A DNA stretch of 64,000 nt from Kibdelosporangium persicum (GCF_013280595.1 NZ_JAAATY010000006.1:1-64000); one strand, 5' to 3'; counted from the first letter of the stretch, positions 1-8,676 are shown. Translations and numbers: made by a program. Notes: generated by a model from the letters alone, not told the origin.

Positions 1-5
1 GAGGT

Positions 6-551
6 TCAGAGGTTGGTCGTGTCCGTTGACGAGGGGCCACCGGGACGTGTCCAGGTGTCGGGTTGTTCGCCGTGACGGCGTAGCCAGCCCTGTAGTTCCT
101 CGGGTGTGGTGTCCAACAGGTGGGCCAGCTCGCCCCACGTGACGCCGTGCGCCACGACGTGCCGCATTACCGCGGTTTCGCGGTAGCGGGCGTCGTCACG
201 GGCGACGCGGATCATGTGCGCGGCGGCGATGGCGTCGTTGCGTTCCAGATGTGGGGCGTGTTCCAGTTCGGGTGAGCGCAGCGCGGCGGGGCCGGCTTTG
301 AACAGGAAGGCGTAGAGCAGGCTGAGCGCGTCCACACGGGGCGCGTTCGGGTCGGCGGCCCACTGCTTTTGCAGGATGCTGCCGTAGCGTTCGGCCAACC
401 GGCGCCGGCCGTGTTCTTGTGCCCGGTACCGTTCCCGCCACGTCCCCGCCACGGGCCTCACGCACCCACTGGAATCCGGGATGGTGGCGGATTCCTCACC
501 GACGTGGACCGGGTTTGCTGGAGTCGAGTCGGTCTCGTGATCACTGGTCAT
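6..551 (-). CDS. HTH-like protein of the integrase operon
   Basis: Third gene of a minus-strand trio; about 181 residues. I place the start at the ATG at 549-551, which lies inside the end of the integrase gene (11-bp overlap). The longer open frame to 728 adds only a Pro/Ser-rich shadow of the integrase. The N-terminal 30 residues are acidic and low in complexity. The middle is Arg/Ala-rich and helical, and residues about 130-165 (VAHGVTWGELAHLLDTTPEE) look like a helix-turn-helix. The overlap suggests translational coupling to the recombinase, so an accessory or regulatory role in recombination is plausible. No named family recognised. The function is inferred from context only. Confidence 0.7.
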   Translation of the reverse strand: MTSDHETDSTPANPVHVGEESATIPDSSGCVRPVAGTWRERYRAQEHGRRRLAERYGSILQKQWAADPNAPRVDALSLLYAFLFKAGPAALRSPELEHAPHLERNDAIAAAHMIRVARDDARYRETAVMRHVVAHGVTWGELAHLLDTTPEELQGWLRRHGEQPDTWTRPGGPSSTDTTNL

Positions 552-1593
552 GGGGGTCACCTCCGGCCTGCTCGGCGAGGGGGTGGGGTTCGCCGGTGAG
601 CGCGGCAAGTGCGGCGGCGATTTCGGGGAGGGTGGCGCGCACGTAAGTGGCGGTGGCGCCGGGTTCGTTGCCGCTGTCGGTGTGCCCGGCGAACGCGCGG
701 GCCACGGCGTAGCCGAAGTTGCGCTCAACCCAGGTAAGGGTGGTGTGCCGCAACCAATGCGTGGAAATCTGCTGAGTCGCTACCCAGGGCAGGTGTTGGC
801 CGATGCGGTGCCACAGGTGGTCATAGCGACGTGAGGTGATCGGCTGGCCGTTGCGGTAGCGCAGCAGTTGCCCGTCCCGGGGTGCGTGCCGGTCTTCGGC
901 GTGGTGGACGAGGTGGGTCATCAGGGTGGGGGAGACCGGTTGCCACCGCACCGTTTCCCCCTTCTCCCGCAGAAAGATCAGGCACTGGTCGGGGTCGAGA
1001 TCCTGAGGACGCAGCGCGAGAGCGCCCGCGCGGCGGCAGGCGGTTTCGGTGTGCAGCCGCAACAACAGGGTGTCGAGTGCCGGATCGTTGCCGGTGGTCG
1101 CCGCGGTGGTGTTGATCTCGGCGAGCCTGTTGTCCGCGACCGCACGGCGGGTGGAAGGCAACCGACGTGGCTTGTCGACCTTGCGCGCGGGGTTGTCGTC
1201 CTTGTGGATCAGTTCGTCGTCTTCGGCGTGCCGGTAGACACACCGCAACGCGGCGATCAAGTGTTCCGCGGCGCTGCGTCCCCCGCGGGAGTTTCGCCGG
1301 GGGACCACGTTGGCTTTGACGTACTCGACCAGTGCCCGGACGTCCGATGAGGTGGGCTCGTCAAGGCGACGTTCGGCCCACTGGGTCAGGATGCGGTTCC
1401 AGTACGAGCCGTAGACCCGGCGGGTGCCCGCACCGACAGCGGCGGACACGACGGGGATGTACTCGGCGAACGTCGGCGCCAGCGGCCGGGTGTCGGGTTC
1501 GGTGATCAGGTCTTGAGCCGACAGGCCCATACCGGCCAACACGACTCGGGCGGCGTCCAACGCGGCCGCCTTGTCCGGTTGGGTGCTGGTCAT
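541..1593 (-). CDS. tyrosine recombinase/integrase
   Basis: A 350-residue site-specific recombinase of the tyrosine family, which cuts and rejoins DNA through a covalent 3'-phosphotyrosine. The N-terminal half (about 40-140) fits a SAM-like core-binding domain. The catalytic half shows the full residue set: Arg187 in TACRRAG, Lys211, His279 and Arg282 in HWLRHT, His304 in AGHTD, and nucleophile Tyr317 in ATYVRAT. The start overlaps the stop of the upstream AbrB-like gene by 4 bp (ATGA), and the stop overlaps the next gene. The gene lies about 0.6 kb from the 3' end of a tRNA-Leu gene, a common integration target. No excisionase is visible here. Either a mobile-element integrase or a domesticated recombinase; the catalytic set looks intact. 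Confidence 0.93.
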   Translation of the reverse strand: MTSTQPDKAAALDAARVVLAGMGLSAQDLITEPDTRPLAPTFAEYIPVVSAAVGAGTRRVYGSYWNRILTQWAERRLDEPTSSDVRALVEYVKANVVPRRNSRGGRSAAEHLIAALRCVYRHAEDDELIHKDDNPARKVDKPRRLPSTRRAVADNRLAEINTTAATTGNDPALDTLLLRLHTETACRRAGALALRPQDLDPDQCLIFLREKGETVRWQPVSPTLMTHLVHHAEDRHAPRDGQLLRYRNGQPITSRRYDHLWHRIGQHLPWVATQQISTHWLRHTTLTWVERNFGYAVARAFAGHTDSGNEPGATATYVRATLPEIAAALAALTGEPHPLAEQAGGDPHDQ

Positions 1594-2069
1594 CGCGGGT
1601 CACCGCCCTCGCCGGGCACAGTGCCGCGGATGGCCTGGTGAACCGTGCTCAACGGATAGACGGTCAACACGTCGTCGCCGGGCATGGCGGCCAGCAACAC
1701 GCGGTCGCCTGTGGACAGTCCGCACCGGGCGCGCAGCGCGGCGGGGATGGCGACATAGGGTTTGTGGCCCAGGGCGAGCATGCCGGCCGGGTCACGACGG
1801 GCGACCACTTTGCGTGGAGTGCCGGTCAGGGTGAGCCGGTCACCGATCTGCCAGCCCAACGCCCGCGTCACACCCCGGTCGGCGATCCTGCCGGATGCGT
1901 CGATCCGGCCCATGCCGTAGATCACATCCACCGGCGGGGCCGCAGGAAGGTCGGGCGGGACGGCCAACGGAAGCACCCGCGCCACACGCGACCCGGCAAG
2001 GTCACCCGAACGTGAGGAACCCTTGCTAGTCGACCATGGGATCACGGGAGCCACGACACGTTCGGTCAT
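1590..2069 (-). CDS. AbrB/SpoVT-like DNA-binding protein
   Basis: First gene of the recombinase operon, 159 residues. Two stretches resemble swapped-hairpin AbrB/MazE half-domains: about residues 55-85 (RIDASGRIADRGVTRALGW then GDRLTL) and about 103-135 (YVAIPAALRARCGLSTGDRV). Such domains bind DNA as dimers and often control mobile elements or toxin genes. The N-terminal 45 residues look disordered. The stop overlaps the integrase start (ATGA), so the two are probably translated together. It may set the level or direction of recombination, which is inference. No toxin partner is next to it, so a simple antitoxin role is less likely. Confidence 0.8.
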   Translation of the reverse strand: MTERVVAPVIPWSTSKGSSRSGDLAGSRVARVLPLAVPPDLPAAPPVDVIYGMGRIDASGRIADRGVTRALGWQIGDRLTLTGTPRKVVARRDPAGMLALGHKPYVAIPAALRARCGLSTGDRVLLAAMPGDDVLTVYPLSTVHQAIRGTVPGEGGDPR

Positions 2070-2167
2070 GGCCGCCCCCGATGAGGGGCACTGAACCAGC
2101 TGTCTGCGACGTCACCATGAGGGTGTTCAAGTACCTGTCGCTGCTGGGGAAATCTCACCTGCTGGAG

Positions 2168-2251
2168 TGTCCGAGGGGGGACTTGAACCCCCACGCCCTT
2201 TACGGGCACTAGCACCTCAAGCTAGCGCGTCTGCCATTCCGCCACCCGGAC
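2168..2251 (-). tRNA. tRNA-Leu(GAG)
   Basis: An 84-nt cloverleaf with a long variable arm, as expected for leucine tRNA. The acceptor pairs GTCCGGG with CTCGGAC, with one G-T pair. The anticodon stem CTAGC/GCTAG holds loop TTGAGGT, giving anticodon GAG. The T arm carries GTTCAAGTC. The discriminator base is A, and no CCA is encoded. The 3' end faces the integrase operon, so the T arm and 3' end form a likely attB/attL site for the neighbouring element. Confidence 0.96.
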
Positions 2252-2348
2252 CTGCGGTCTTGCTGCAGTGGGCATAGCGTAGCGGATGGTTCTTGATCAT
2301 CCCAAATCGGGGGTGGGGTTCGATGAAATCAGTGATAGGAAGGCCCTT

Positions 2349-3695
2349 GTGACTGCACCGTTGCCACCCACCACGCCTGACGTTCCGGACACCTCCCTCG
2401 CCGAGGAGGAGGTCGTCACGCTCGCCAGTGAGCTCATCCGGATCGACACTACGAACACCGGCGACCCGGACACCGTTGTCGGGGAGCGCGCTGCCGCGGA
2501 GTACGTGGCCGAGAAGCTTGCCGAGGTCGGGTACGAGACCACGTACGTCGAGTCGGGGGCGCCTGGCCGGGGCAATGTCGTCGCCCGTCTCGCCGGGAGT
2601 GACCCCAGCCGTGGTGCTTTGCTGGTCCATGGGCATCTTGACGTTGTTCCCGCCGATGCCTCCGAGTGGTCCGTCCACCCGTTCTCCGGGGCTGTTCAGG
2701 ACGGGTACGTCTGGGGCCGCGGCGCCGTCGACATGAAGGACATGGTCGCCATGTCCCTCGCGCTGGCCCGGCGGCTCAAGCGGGACGGTATCCAGCCGAA
2801 ACGGGACATCATCTTCGCCTTCCTCGCCGACGAGGAGGCCGGCGGCCACTACGGGGCGCAATGGCTGGTGGAGAACCGGCCTGACCTGTTCGAGGGCGCC
2901 ACCGAGGCCATCTCCGAGGTCGGCGGGTTCTCTATCACCGTTAAGGACGGTGTCCGGGCGTACCTCATCGAGACCGCCGAGAAGGGCATCGCCTGGATGA
3001 CCCTGCGGGCCCGGGGCCGCGCCGGGCACGGGTCCATGGTTCACGACGACAACGCTGTTACCAAACTCACAGAGGCTGTCACGAGGCTCGGCACGCACCG
3101 GTTCCCGATCGTGCTGACCGACTCGGTCCGGGACTTCCTGCACGGCATCAGCGACATCACCGGGTTCACCGTGGACGAGGACGACCTCGAGGGCTCGGTC
3201 GCCAAACTGGGCAACATCGCCCGGATGATCGGCGCCACGCTCCGGGACACCGCCAACCCGACCATGCTGAAGGCCGGGTACAAGTCCAACGTCATCCCGT
3301 CGGTCGCCGAGGCCACTGTGGACTGCCGGATCCTGCCGGGCCGCCAGGAGGCCTTCGAACGCGAGCTCGACGAGATCCTCGGGCCGGACATCGAGCGGGA
3401 ATGGGTCGGCCTCCCGCCACTCGAGACCACCTTCGACGGTGCCCTCGTCGACCACATGACGGCGTCCATCCTCGCGGAGGACCCCGGGGCGAAGGCCCTG
3501 CCCTACATGCTCTCGGGCGGCACGGACGCCAAGTCGTTCGCTCAGCTGGGCATCCGGTGCTTCGGGTACGCGCCGCTCCGGCTGCCCGCGGACCTGGACT
3601 TCTCCGCCTTGTTCCACGGTGTGGACGAGCGGGTTCCGGTCGACGCGCTGCAGTTCGGCACCCGGGTGCTCGACCGGTTCCTGCGCAACTGCTGA
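2349..3695 (+). CDS. M20 family metallopeptidase
   Basis: Cytoplasmic zinc hydrolase of the M20 (ArgE/DapE/CPG2) clan, 448 residues. It probably acts on a dipeptide or N-acyl amino acid. Metal-site motifs are clear: His96 and Asp98 in HGHLDVVP, Asp128 in GRGAVDMKD, and Glu162/Glu163 in ADEEAGG, with the dimerisation lid between. I chose the GTG at 2349 because AGGAAGG lies 5 bases upstream. An in-frame ATG at 2286 would add 21 residues without a ribosome site. It resembles the M20 peptidases found singly in many actinobacteria. The exact substrate cannot be read from sequence. Confidence 0.92.
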   Translation: MTAPLPPTTPDVPDTSLAEEEVVTLASELIRIDTTNTGDPDTVVGERAAAEYVAEKLAEVGYETTYVESGAPGRGNVVARLAGSDPSRGALLVHGHLDVVPADASEWSVHPFSGAVQDGYVWGRGAVDMKDMVAMSLALARRLKRDGIQPKRDIIFAFLADEEAGGHYGAQWLVENRPDLFEGATEAISEVGGFSITVKDGVRAYLIETAEKGIAWMTLRARGRAGHGSMVHDDNAVTKLTEAVTRLGTHRFPIVLTDSVRDFLHGISDITGFTVDEDDLEGSVAKLGNIARMIGATLRDTANPTMLKAGYKSNVIPSVAEATVDCRILPGRQEAFERELDEILGPDIEREWVGLPPLETTFDGALVDHMTASILAEDPGAKALPYMLSGGTDAKSFAQLGIRCFGYAPLRLPADLDFSALFHGVDERVPVDALQFGTRVLDRFLRNC

Positions 3696-3785
3696 CGTGT
3701 CCGGCGGGTCGGCTTGACGAGGTGTGCTGACACCGTCAGTGTCCGGTGAGGACAGTGAAGGCGTGACCGGCGGCGCGGCGTCCCG

Positions 3786-4214
3786 TCAGGCTTGGGCGGA
3801 TTCGACCGTGCTTCCCGGAGCCGGCTTGCGTCTGATCAGCGACGGCCCGCCGGCGAAACACCAGATCGCGATCACGGGGTCGCAGATCGCGCACCCCAGG
3901 CTGGAATCGTGGGCGAACGGGATGATCGGCGCGCCCTTGATGTGGTGCACGACGTCCCACGCCGTGTGCAACAGCCAGGCGATGCCGATGTACGTCCACG
4001 AGTCCAGTCCGCGGAACGCGCAGTATGTCGCCACAGCGGTGAAGGCGAACTCCCAGCCGCCCATCGCGCCGCCGCTGAGATACGCCGCCCCCGCGCCCGC
4101 CACGAAGATCGCGTTGAACCTGCGGCGGTGTGCCTCGGGGATCAGCGAGTTCAGGGCGGCGAAGCAGAGTCCGATGAGGATCGGCAGCACAACGGTCAGG
4201 ATCACGGCGATCAA
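3786..4214 (-). CDS. DUF6010 family membrane protein
   Basis: A 142-residue integral membrane protein with about four hydrophobic segments. The signature LLHTAWDVVHHIKGAPIIPF followed by SSLGCAICDPVIAIWCF is what I associate with the DUF6010 family, whose role is unknown. Conserved His and Cys residues in that stretch could bind metal, but that is only a guess. The apparent start is TTG at 4214, with a GTG at 4205 as an alternative. It sits alone, convergent with the M20 peptidase and on the same strand as the M15 peptidase gene upstream, 77 bp away. Confidence 0.82.
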   Translation of the reverse strand: MIAVILTVVLPILIGLCFAALNSLIPEAHRRRFNAIFVAGAGAAYLSGGAMGGWEFAFTAVATYCAFRGLDSWTYIGIAWLLHTAWDVVHHIKGAPIIPFAHDSSLGCAICDPVIAIWCFAGGPSLIRRKPAPGSTVESAQA

Positions 4215-4291
4215 CGTAGGTCGCTGATCGCCGTGACACCATGCGGTTTCCGGCCAGATGGCAACGGATAGTCGCCAGCCGGCCGCGGCGG

Positions 4292-5062
4292 TCAGTAGTC
4301 CACCGGGCCTTGCGCCTCGATGCCCTCGCGGGACACGCCACAGTTCGGGGCGGACCAGAAGCGGGTGGAGCGGTGGGCGACGTGGACGTGGTCGTTGTGA
4401 CCGGTGTAGCCCGGGCCGAGGATTTCGTTGAAGCCGTGGTTACGGGCCTGCCGCGCCAACGCGCAGAACCCCTGCGAGCCGGCGCCCAGGTCGACGGCGT
4501 CGCCATACAGGTGACGGCTCGCGGGCGCGCCGCCGACCGCGTTGTTGCAGGCGACGCTACGGAAGCCGCCGTTGACGTCGATCGGCCTGTCGCCCATGGC
4601 ATGCCGCATGGCCTGCAGCTTCCACATGGACACCAGGGCGTTCGCGCGTGCGGTCGCCGCGGAGACGTTGCCGCCCGACCAGTCGGAGTTGCAGTTGTTC
4701 AGCTCGTCGTACGAGAAGTTGACTGGTGTGCAGTCGTTGTCCTGCAGTTCGTAGATCTTCGTGAACGTCGCGGACCCGGCGATGCCGTCGGCTGCGAGGC
4801 CGTAGGCCTGCTGGAACCGGGTCACGGCCGCCTTGGTGGCGGGCCCGAACTGTCCATCGAGGCCGAGGACGCCGCCGTAGCCGGGATAACCGGCCACCCG
4901 GATCTGCAGTTGACGGACGTCGTCGCCCGATGCTCCTTCCGAAAGGGTGCGTCCCCAGGTGTAACAGGCGTCGGCGATCACGGGGTCCGCCTCTGCCGCG
5001 GCGGGCGTGACGCCGACGCCGACGAGCAGGGCGAGCACCGGTAAGACCAAGCGGAGTTTCAT
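4292..5062 (-). CDS. secreted M15 D-Ala-D-Ala carboxypeptidase
   Basis: Exported peptidoglycan hydrolase, 256 residues. It has a Sec signal peptide (about 1-24, cleavage near AAA-EAD), a peptidoglycan-binding domain of the PG_binding_1 type at about 45-105 (GDDVRQLQ then LDGQFGPATKAAV), and an M15A zinc peptidase domain at about 115-245. Zinc motifs are SRHLYGDAVD (His184, Asp191) and DHVH (His225, His227). These match Streptomyces albus-type zinc D-Ala-D-Ala carboxypeptidase. It probably trims cell-wall stem peptides outside the cell. A good ribosome site (AAAGGTGG) precedes the ATG. Confidence 0.93.
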   Translation of the reverse strand: MKLRLVLPVLALLVGVGVTPAAAEADPVIADACYTWGRTLSEGASGDDVRQLQIRVAGYPGYGGVLGLDGQFGPATKAAVTRFQQAYGLAADGIAGSATFTKIYELQDNDCTPVNFSYDELNNCNSDWSGGNVSAATARANALVSMWKLQAMRHAMGDRPIDVNGGFRSVACNNAVGGAPASRHLYGDAVDLGAGSQGFCALARQARNHGFNEILGPGYTGHNDHVHVAHRSTRFWSAPNCGVSREGIEAQGPVDY

Positions 5063-5278
5063 GACAGCGCCACCTTTCGATCACAGGGAGGTGCAGCGTG
5101 TCGAGTCCATCCCGGATTTGTCAATGACCAACCAACTAAACGCCTGGTTTGACGGCGAGAAACCACCCGGATAGCCGCCACGGCAGGCGGAGTGGATCTT
5201 CCCGGGATCGGCCGCTACGGCGGCGTGCCGGGTGAACGTCTTGGTAAGACTGGCTTTCACCGAGTCTTCGCGCAGGCG

Positions 5279-6043
5279 TTACGGATTCACGTACCGCGCG
5301 TTGCGGTCGACGGACTGGTAGATCTCGTTGGCGATCGGCTGGCGGAGTTCCTCGGCGAGGTGGCCGAGCAGACCGGCGGTCCGGGCGAGCAGGGCGAAGC
5401 CGCGGAGCAGTTCGACGGGCAGGCCGAGGTCGGCCAGTGCCGCGCCGCAGACCCCGGCGCCGTTGAGGGGCAGTGTCCGGCCGAGGATCTCCGGCGCGAC
5501 CCGGCCGATGGCCTCGAACAGCGCCAGGTGCGGACCGTAGACGCCCTCCTCCCGGGCGATCCGGATGATCACGGGTGTCCGGGGGTCCTGCCGTTTGTGC
5601 ACGGGATGACCCAGCCCGGGGATCAGCCCGCCCTTGGCCCGTTGTTCGACGATCGCCTGACGAGCCACCGAGTCCCAGTCCGGGGAATCGGTGTCGGTCT
5701 CGGCGAGCACGGCGGCGAGAAAGCGTCCAGTGTCCTCGGTGACCCCGAGGAACCGTGATCCGCCGCCGAGCAGGCCGGCGGCCAGCGCGCCCTGGATCGA
5801 CTCGGGCGCGGACAACAACGTCATCCGCGCGGCGATCGCCGTGGGCGTGAAACCGTGGTCCGCCAACGCCACCAGCACCGTCTCGAACACGCGGGCCTCA
5901 CCGGCACCGGGGCGGCGGTGGGTGACGAGCCAGAACGCCAGTTCGCCGAAGCCGACCTTGCCCATCAGGTCGTCCGCCAGGTTCTGGCCGAGCAGGCTGA
6001 TGGTGTCGGCGTCCGACGTGCCGATCGAGGTGGGGTAGGTCAT
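5279..6043 (-). CDS. citryl-CoA lyase / citrate synthase-like protein
   Basis: Short (254-residue) member of the citrate synthase fold, matching the citryl-CoA lyase branch rather than full-length citrate synthase (about 370-430). The motif GLGHPVHKRQDPRTP (from residue 143) carries the active-site His, and His63 in ADHGFTPTA fits the second. Such proteins cleave or make CoA esters of hydroxy-acids, releasing acetyl-CoA and a keto acid. The ATG overlaps the stop of the CoA-transferase gene (ATGA), so the pair should work in series: the transferase makes the acyl-CoA and this enzyme splits it. The substrate is unknown. An in-frame ATG at 6064 is possible but less attractive. Confidence 0.85.
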   Translation of the reverse strand: MTYPTSIGTSDADTISLLGQNLADDLMGKVGFGELAFWLVTHRRPGAGEARVFETVLVALADHGFTPTAIAARMTLLSAPESIQGALAAGLLGGGSRFLGVTEDTGRFLAAVLAETDTDSPDWDSVARQAIVEQRAKGGLIPGLGHPVHKRQDPRTPVIIRIAREEGVYGPHLALFEAIGRVAPEILGRTLPLNGAGVCGAALADLGLPVELLRGFALLARTAGLLGHLAEELRQPIANEIYQSVDRNARYVNP

Positions 6044-7176
6044 GGTGTCGATTCCTCCAGCCATGCGCGGAGCTCGGCTCCGTGTTCGTCCAGTGCGGGC
6101 GGTGGCAGGTCGTGCCGGGTCCTGGTGGCGCTGAAGGTGATCGGGTTGCGGATCATCGGCAGGTCCTGGACGTCGACCACCGGACGCAGTCCCAGCTCCT
6201 CGGCCAGCGCCACGCCGCCGTCGACGTGGTTGATCGGGCCGCAGGGGATGCCCGCGGCCGACAGTTGCTTGAACCATTCGTCGGCGGGACGCTGCCGGAG
6301 GCGCTCGACCAGCAGCGGCCGGAGGACTTCCCGGTTGCGAGTACGGGCTTCGTTGCTCGAGAACCGTTCGTCCGACAGCAGGTGTGCCAACCCGAGCTCG
6401 TGGCACAGCTTGCGGAACTGGCCGTCGTTGCCCGCGATCACGATCAGGTCCTTGTCCGCGGTCGGCAGCGGTTCGTACGGGAACAGGCTCGGGTGCGCGT
6501 TGCCCATGCGATGGGGCACGACTCCGCCGGACACGTACGCCGAAGTGTGGTTGACCAGCGCCGACAACGCGGAGGACAGGAGGTTGACCTCCACGTGCTG
6601 GCCGGCGCCGGTCTCGTGCCTGTGGTTCAACGCGGCGAGGATGCCGATGGCCGCGTGCATGCCGGTCATCACGTCGAACACCGAGATGCCGGCCCGGTAC
6701 GGCGGCCCGTCCGCGTCCCCGGTCAGGCTCATCAGGCCGGACGCCGCCTGGACGAGCAGGTCGTAACCAGGCAGGGACGCGCCCGCGCCGCTGCCGAAAC
6801 CGCTGATCGACGCGTAGATCAGCCGGGGGTTGTCCTGGCTGACGGTTTTGTAGTCCAGGCCGAACCGGCGCAGTCCGCCCGGCTTGAAGTTCTCGATCAT
6901 GATGTCCGCGCGGGCCGCCAGCCTCCTGGCCAGCCGCAGGTCGTCCGGGTCGGCGAAGTCCAGGGCGATGGACCGCTTGTTGCGGTTGATGCCCAGGTAG
7001 TACGTGGACACGCCGTCGCGCTCGGGCGGAACCCATGTCCGCGTGTCGTCTCCGCCGGGCGACTCCACCTTGATGACCTCGGCGCCCAGGTCGGCCAGCA
7101 ACATCGTGGCGTACGGACCGGCGAGGATCCGGGAGAAGTCGGCGATCAGCAGCCCGTCCAGGGCACCTCGGTCCAT
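6040..7176 (-). CDS. CaiB/BaiF family CoA-transferase
   Basis: Family III CoA-transferase of 378 residues, which moves CoA from a donor thioester to a carboxylic acid. The N-terminal signature FSRILAGPYATMLLADLGAE and the catalytic Asp168 in the stretch RAGISVFDVMTG are present. A ribosome site (GGAGGCAGGG) precedes the ATG at 7176. It heads a two-gene operon with the citryl-CoA lyase-like gene (4-bp overlap) and is divergent from the dioxygenase operon across 127 bp. The context suggests activation of a ring-cleavage product or a dicarboxylic acid, which is inference. Confidence 0.93.
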   Translation of the reverse strand: MDRGALDGLLIADFSRILAGPYATMLLADLGAEVIKVESPGGDDTRTWVPPERDGVSTYYLGINRNKRSIALDFADPDDLRLARRLAARADIMIENFKPGGLRRFGLDYKTVSQDNPRLIYASISGFGSGAGASLPGYDLLVQAASGLMSLTGDADGPPYRAGISVFDVMTGMHAAIGILAALNHRHETGAGQHVEVNLLSSALSALVNHTSAYVSGGVVPHRMGNAHPSLFPYEPLPTADKDLIVIAGNDGQFRKLCHELGLAHLLSDERFSSNEARTRNREVLRPLLVERLRQRPADEWFKQLSAAGIPCGPINHVDGGVALAEELGLRPVVDVQDLPMIRNPITFSATRTRHDLPPPALDEHGAELRAWLEESTP

Positions 7177-7303
7177 CCCTGCCTCCTCGGACAGATGTCC
7201 GCCAAGCGGACGATTGCGATAGCTACATCCTAGGGCTTGCGCACCGATCCGGTCAGTACAAGACTGTACGCATATCGGACCACTGTCCGAATCGAGGAGA
7301 TCG
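7177..7303. promoter_or_regulatory. divergent promoter region with three inverted repeats
   Basis: The 127 bp between the CoA-transferase and dioxygenase genes hold three short perfect inverted repeats: GTCCGC-CAA-GCGGAC (7197-7211), GTACA-AGAC-TGTAC (7256-7269) and CGGAC-CACT-GTCCG (7276-7289). The first and third share CGGAC/GTCCG arms in opposite order. These are good candidates for operators of the IclR-type regulator encoded at 10161, which would then control both arms. Confidence 0.55.
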
Positions 7304-8167
7304 ATGGCTTTCGTCACTGAGGACAACATCACTGATCTCGCGGTCCAGCGCTGGTCCACGGCGCGCTCGCCGCGGACCGCCGAGCTGATGACCGCTCTGG
7401 TACGGCACCTGCACGCCTTCGCCCGCGAGGTCCGGCTGACCGAGGACGAGTGGGCGGCCGCGATGGACTGGCTGGCCGCGACCGGCCGGATCACCGACGA
7501 CAAACGGCAGGAGTTCATCCTGGCCTCCGACGTGCTCGGGCTGAGCACCCTGGTCGTCCAGCTGAACAACCGGTTCTCCGGGAAGGCCACCCCGGCCACC
7601 GTGCTCGGACCGTTCCACATCGACGGATCGCCGCCCGCCGGGTTCGGGCACGACATGTCCGACGGCCTGCCCGGCACACCGCTGTTCATCACCGGCACGG
7701 TGCGGAACACCGACGGAAACCCGCTGCCCGGCGCGGTCCTGGACGTGTGGCAGGCCGACACGGACGGCGTCTACGAGGCCCAACTGCCCGACATCGACGA
7801 GGCCCGGCTGCGCGCGAAGTACCAGACCAGGCAGGACGGCAGCTACTGCGTCCGCACGATCGCGCCGCTCGGCTACGCCATCCCGATGGACGGCCCGGTC
7901 GGAGCGCTGATCGGCCAGACGGAGATCAGTCACTTCCGGCCCGCGCACATCCACTTCCTGCTCGACGAACCCGGTCACCGCAAGCTGATCACGCACCTGT
8001 TCCAGGAAGGCTCCGACTACCTGGACACCGATGTCGTGTTCGGCACCAAGGACGCGCTGGTCGTCCGGTTCGCTGAGAAACCCGCCGGTCCGGCGCCCGA
8101 CGGCACCGAGATCGACCGGCCGTACCTGCACGCCACGTACGACTTCGTGCTCGAGCCCGAACCGTGA
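7304..8167 (+). CDS. intradiol ring-cleavage dioxygenase (hydroxyquinol/catechol 1,2-type)
   Basis: Non-haem Fe(III) dioxygenase of 287 residues that opens a catechol- or hydroxyquinol-like ring between the two hydroxyls. The N-terminal helical dimer/linker domain spans about 1-100 and the beta-sandwich catalytic domain follows. The four iron ligands are visible with family spacing: Tyr157 (DGVYEAQ), Tyr191 (PLGYAIP), His215 and His217 (RPAHIHF). The long N-terminal domain and length favour the catechol/hydroxyquinol 1,2-dioxygenase branch over protocatechuate 3,4-dioxygenase. First gene of an operon with DoxX and amidohydrolase. The ring substrate is not determined. Confidence 0.93.
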   Translation: MAFVTEDNITDLAVQRWSTARSPRTAELMTALVRHLHAFAREVRLTEDEWAAAMDWLAATGRITDDKRQEFILASDVLGLSTLVVQLNNRFSGKATPATVLGPFHIDGSPPAGFGHDMSDGLPGTPLFITGTVRNTDGNPLPGAVLDVWQADTDGVYEAQLPDIDEARLRAKYQTRQDGSYCVRTIAPLGYAIPMDGPVGALIGQTEISHFRPAHIHFLLDEPGHRKLITHLFQEGSDYLDTDVVFGTKDALVVRFAEKPAGPAPDGTEIDRPYLHATYDFVLEPEP

Positions 8168-8673
8168 ACCTCGGCGTGCTGCTGCTCCGGCTGCTGCTGG
8201 CCGCGTTGCTGTTCGGGCACAGCATGCAGAAACTGCGTGGCTGGTTCGGTGGTCTCGGTCCCCGCGGCCACGGACAGATCTTCGACGAGTGGGGGTTCGT
8301 GCCGGGAACGCGGCTGGCCGTCTTCGCCGGGACGCTGGAACTGCTTGGTGCCGCGTCGATCGCGACCGGGCTGCTCACCCCGGCCGGTGCCGCGGTCGTG
8401 ATCGGCACGATGGCGGTGGCCGCGGCCGCCACCGTCCACAACGGATTCTGGGCGAACAGGGGCGGCTGCGAGGTCCCGTTCGTCTACGGCGCGTTGGCCG
8501 CCGTGATCGCCTTCAGCGGGCCGGGGGAGTGGTCACTCGACCACGCGCTCGGCCTGACCTGGAACCTCTGGTGGGGTGTCGTGGCGCTGCTGGCGGGTGT
8601 GCTGGCCGCCGTGCCCCCGATCGCCATGCGAGCCCGTGTCCTGCGGTCACGCGAATCACAGCGAGGTGATTGA
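8164..8673 (+). CDS. DoxX family membrane protein
   Basis: Small four-helix membrane protein (169 residues) of the DoxX group. Typical features are the N-terminal LLLRLLLAALLFGHSMQKL helix and the GTLELLGAASIATGLLTPAG segment. The GTG start overlaps the stop of the dioxygenase gene (GTGA), so the two are co-translated. DoxX-like proteins are linked to quinone or thiosulfate redox chemistry in some organisms. Here it may support the aromatic pathway, for example by handling a quinone intermediate, but this is speculation from position. The C-terminal tail is basic and cytosolic. Confidence 0.85.
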   Translation: MNLGVLLLRLLLAALLFGHSMQKLRGWFGGLGPRGHGQIFDEWGFVPGTRLAVFAGTLELLGAASIATGLLTPAGAAVVIGTMAVAAAATVHNGFWANRGGCEVPFVYGALAAVIAFSGPGEWSLDHALGLTWNLWWGVVALLAGVLAAVPPIAMRARVLRSRESQRGD

Positions 8674-8676
8674 GAT

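Noticed and set aside
2217-3617. Long minus-strand open frame (466 codons) opposite the M20 peptidase gene
   Set aside because: It is the antisense shadow of a high-GC gene; the composition is Gly/Arg/Val-rich with no domain, and the plus-strand gene has all its family motifs.
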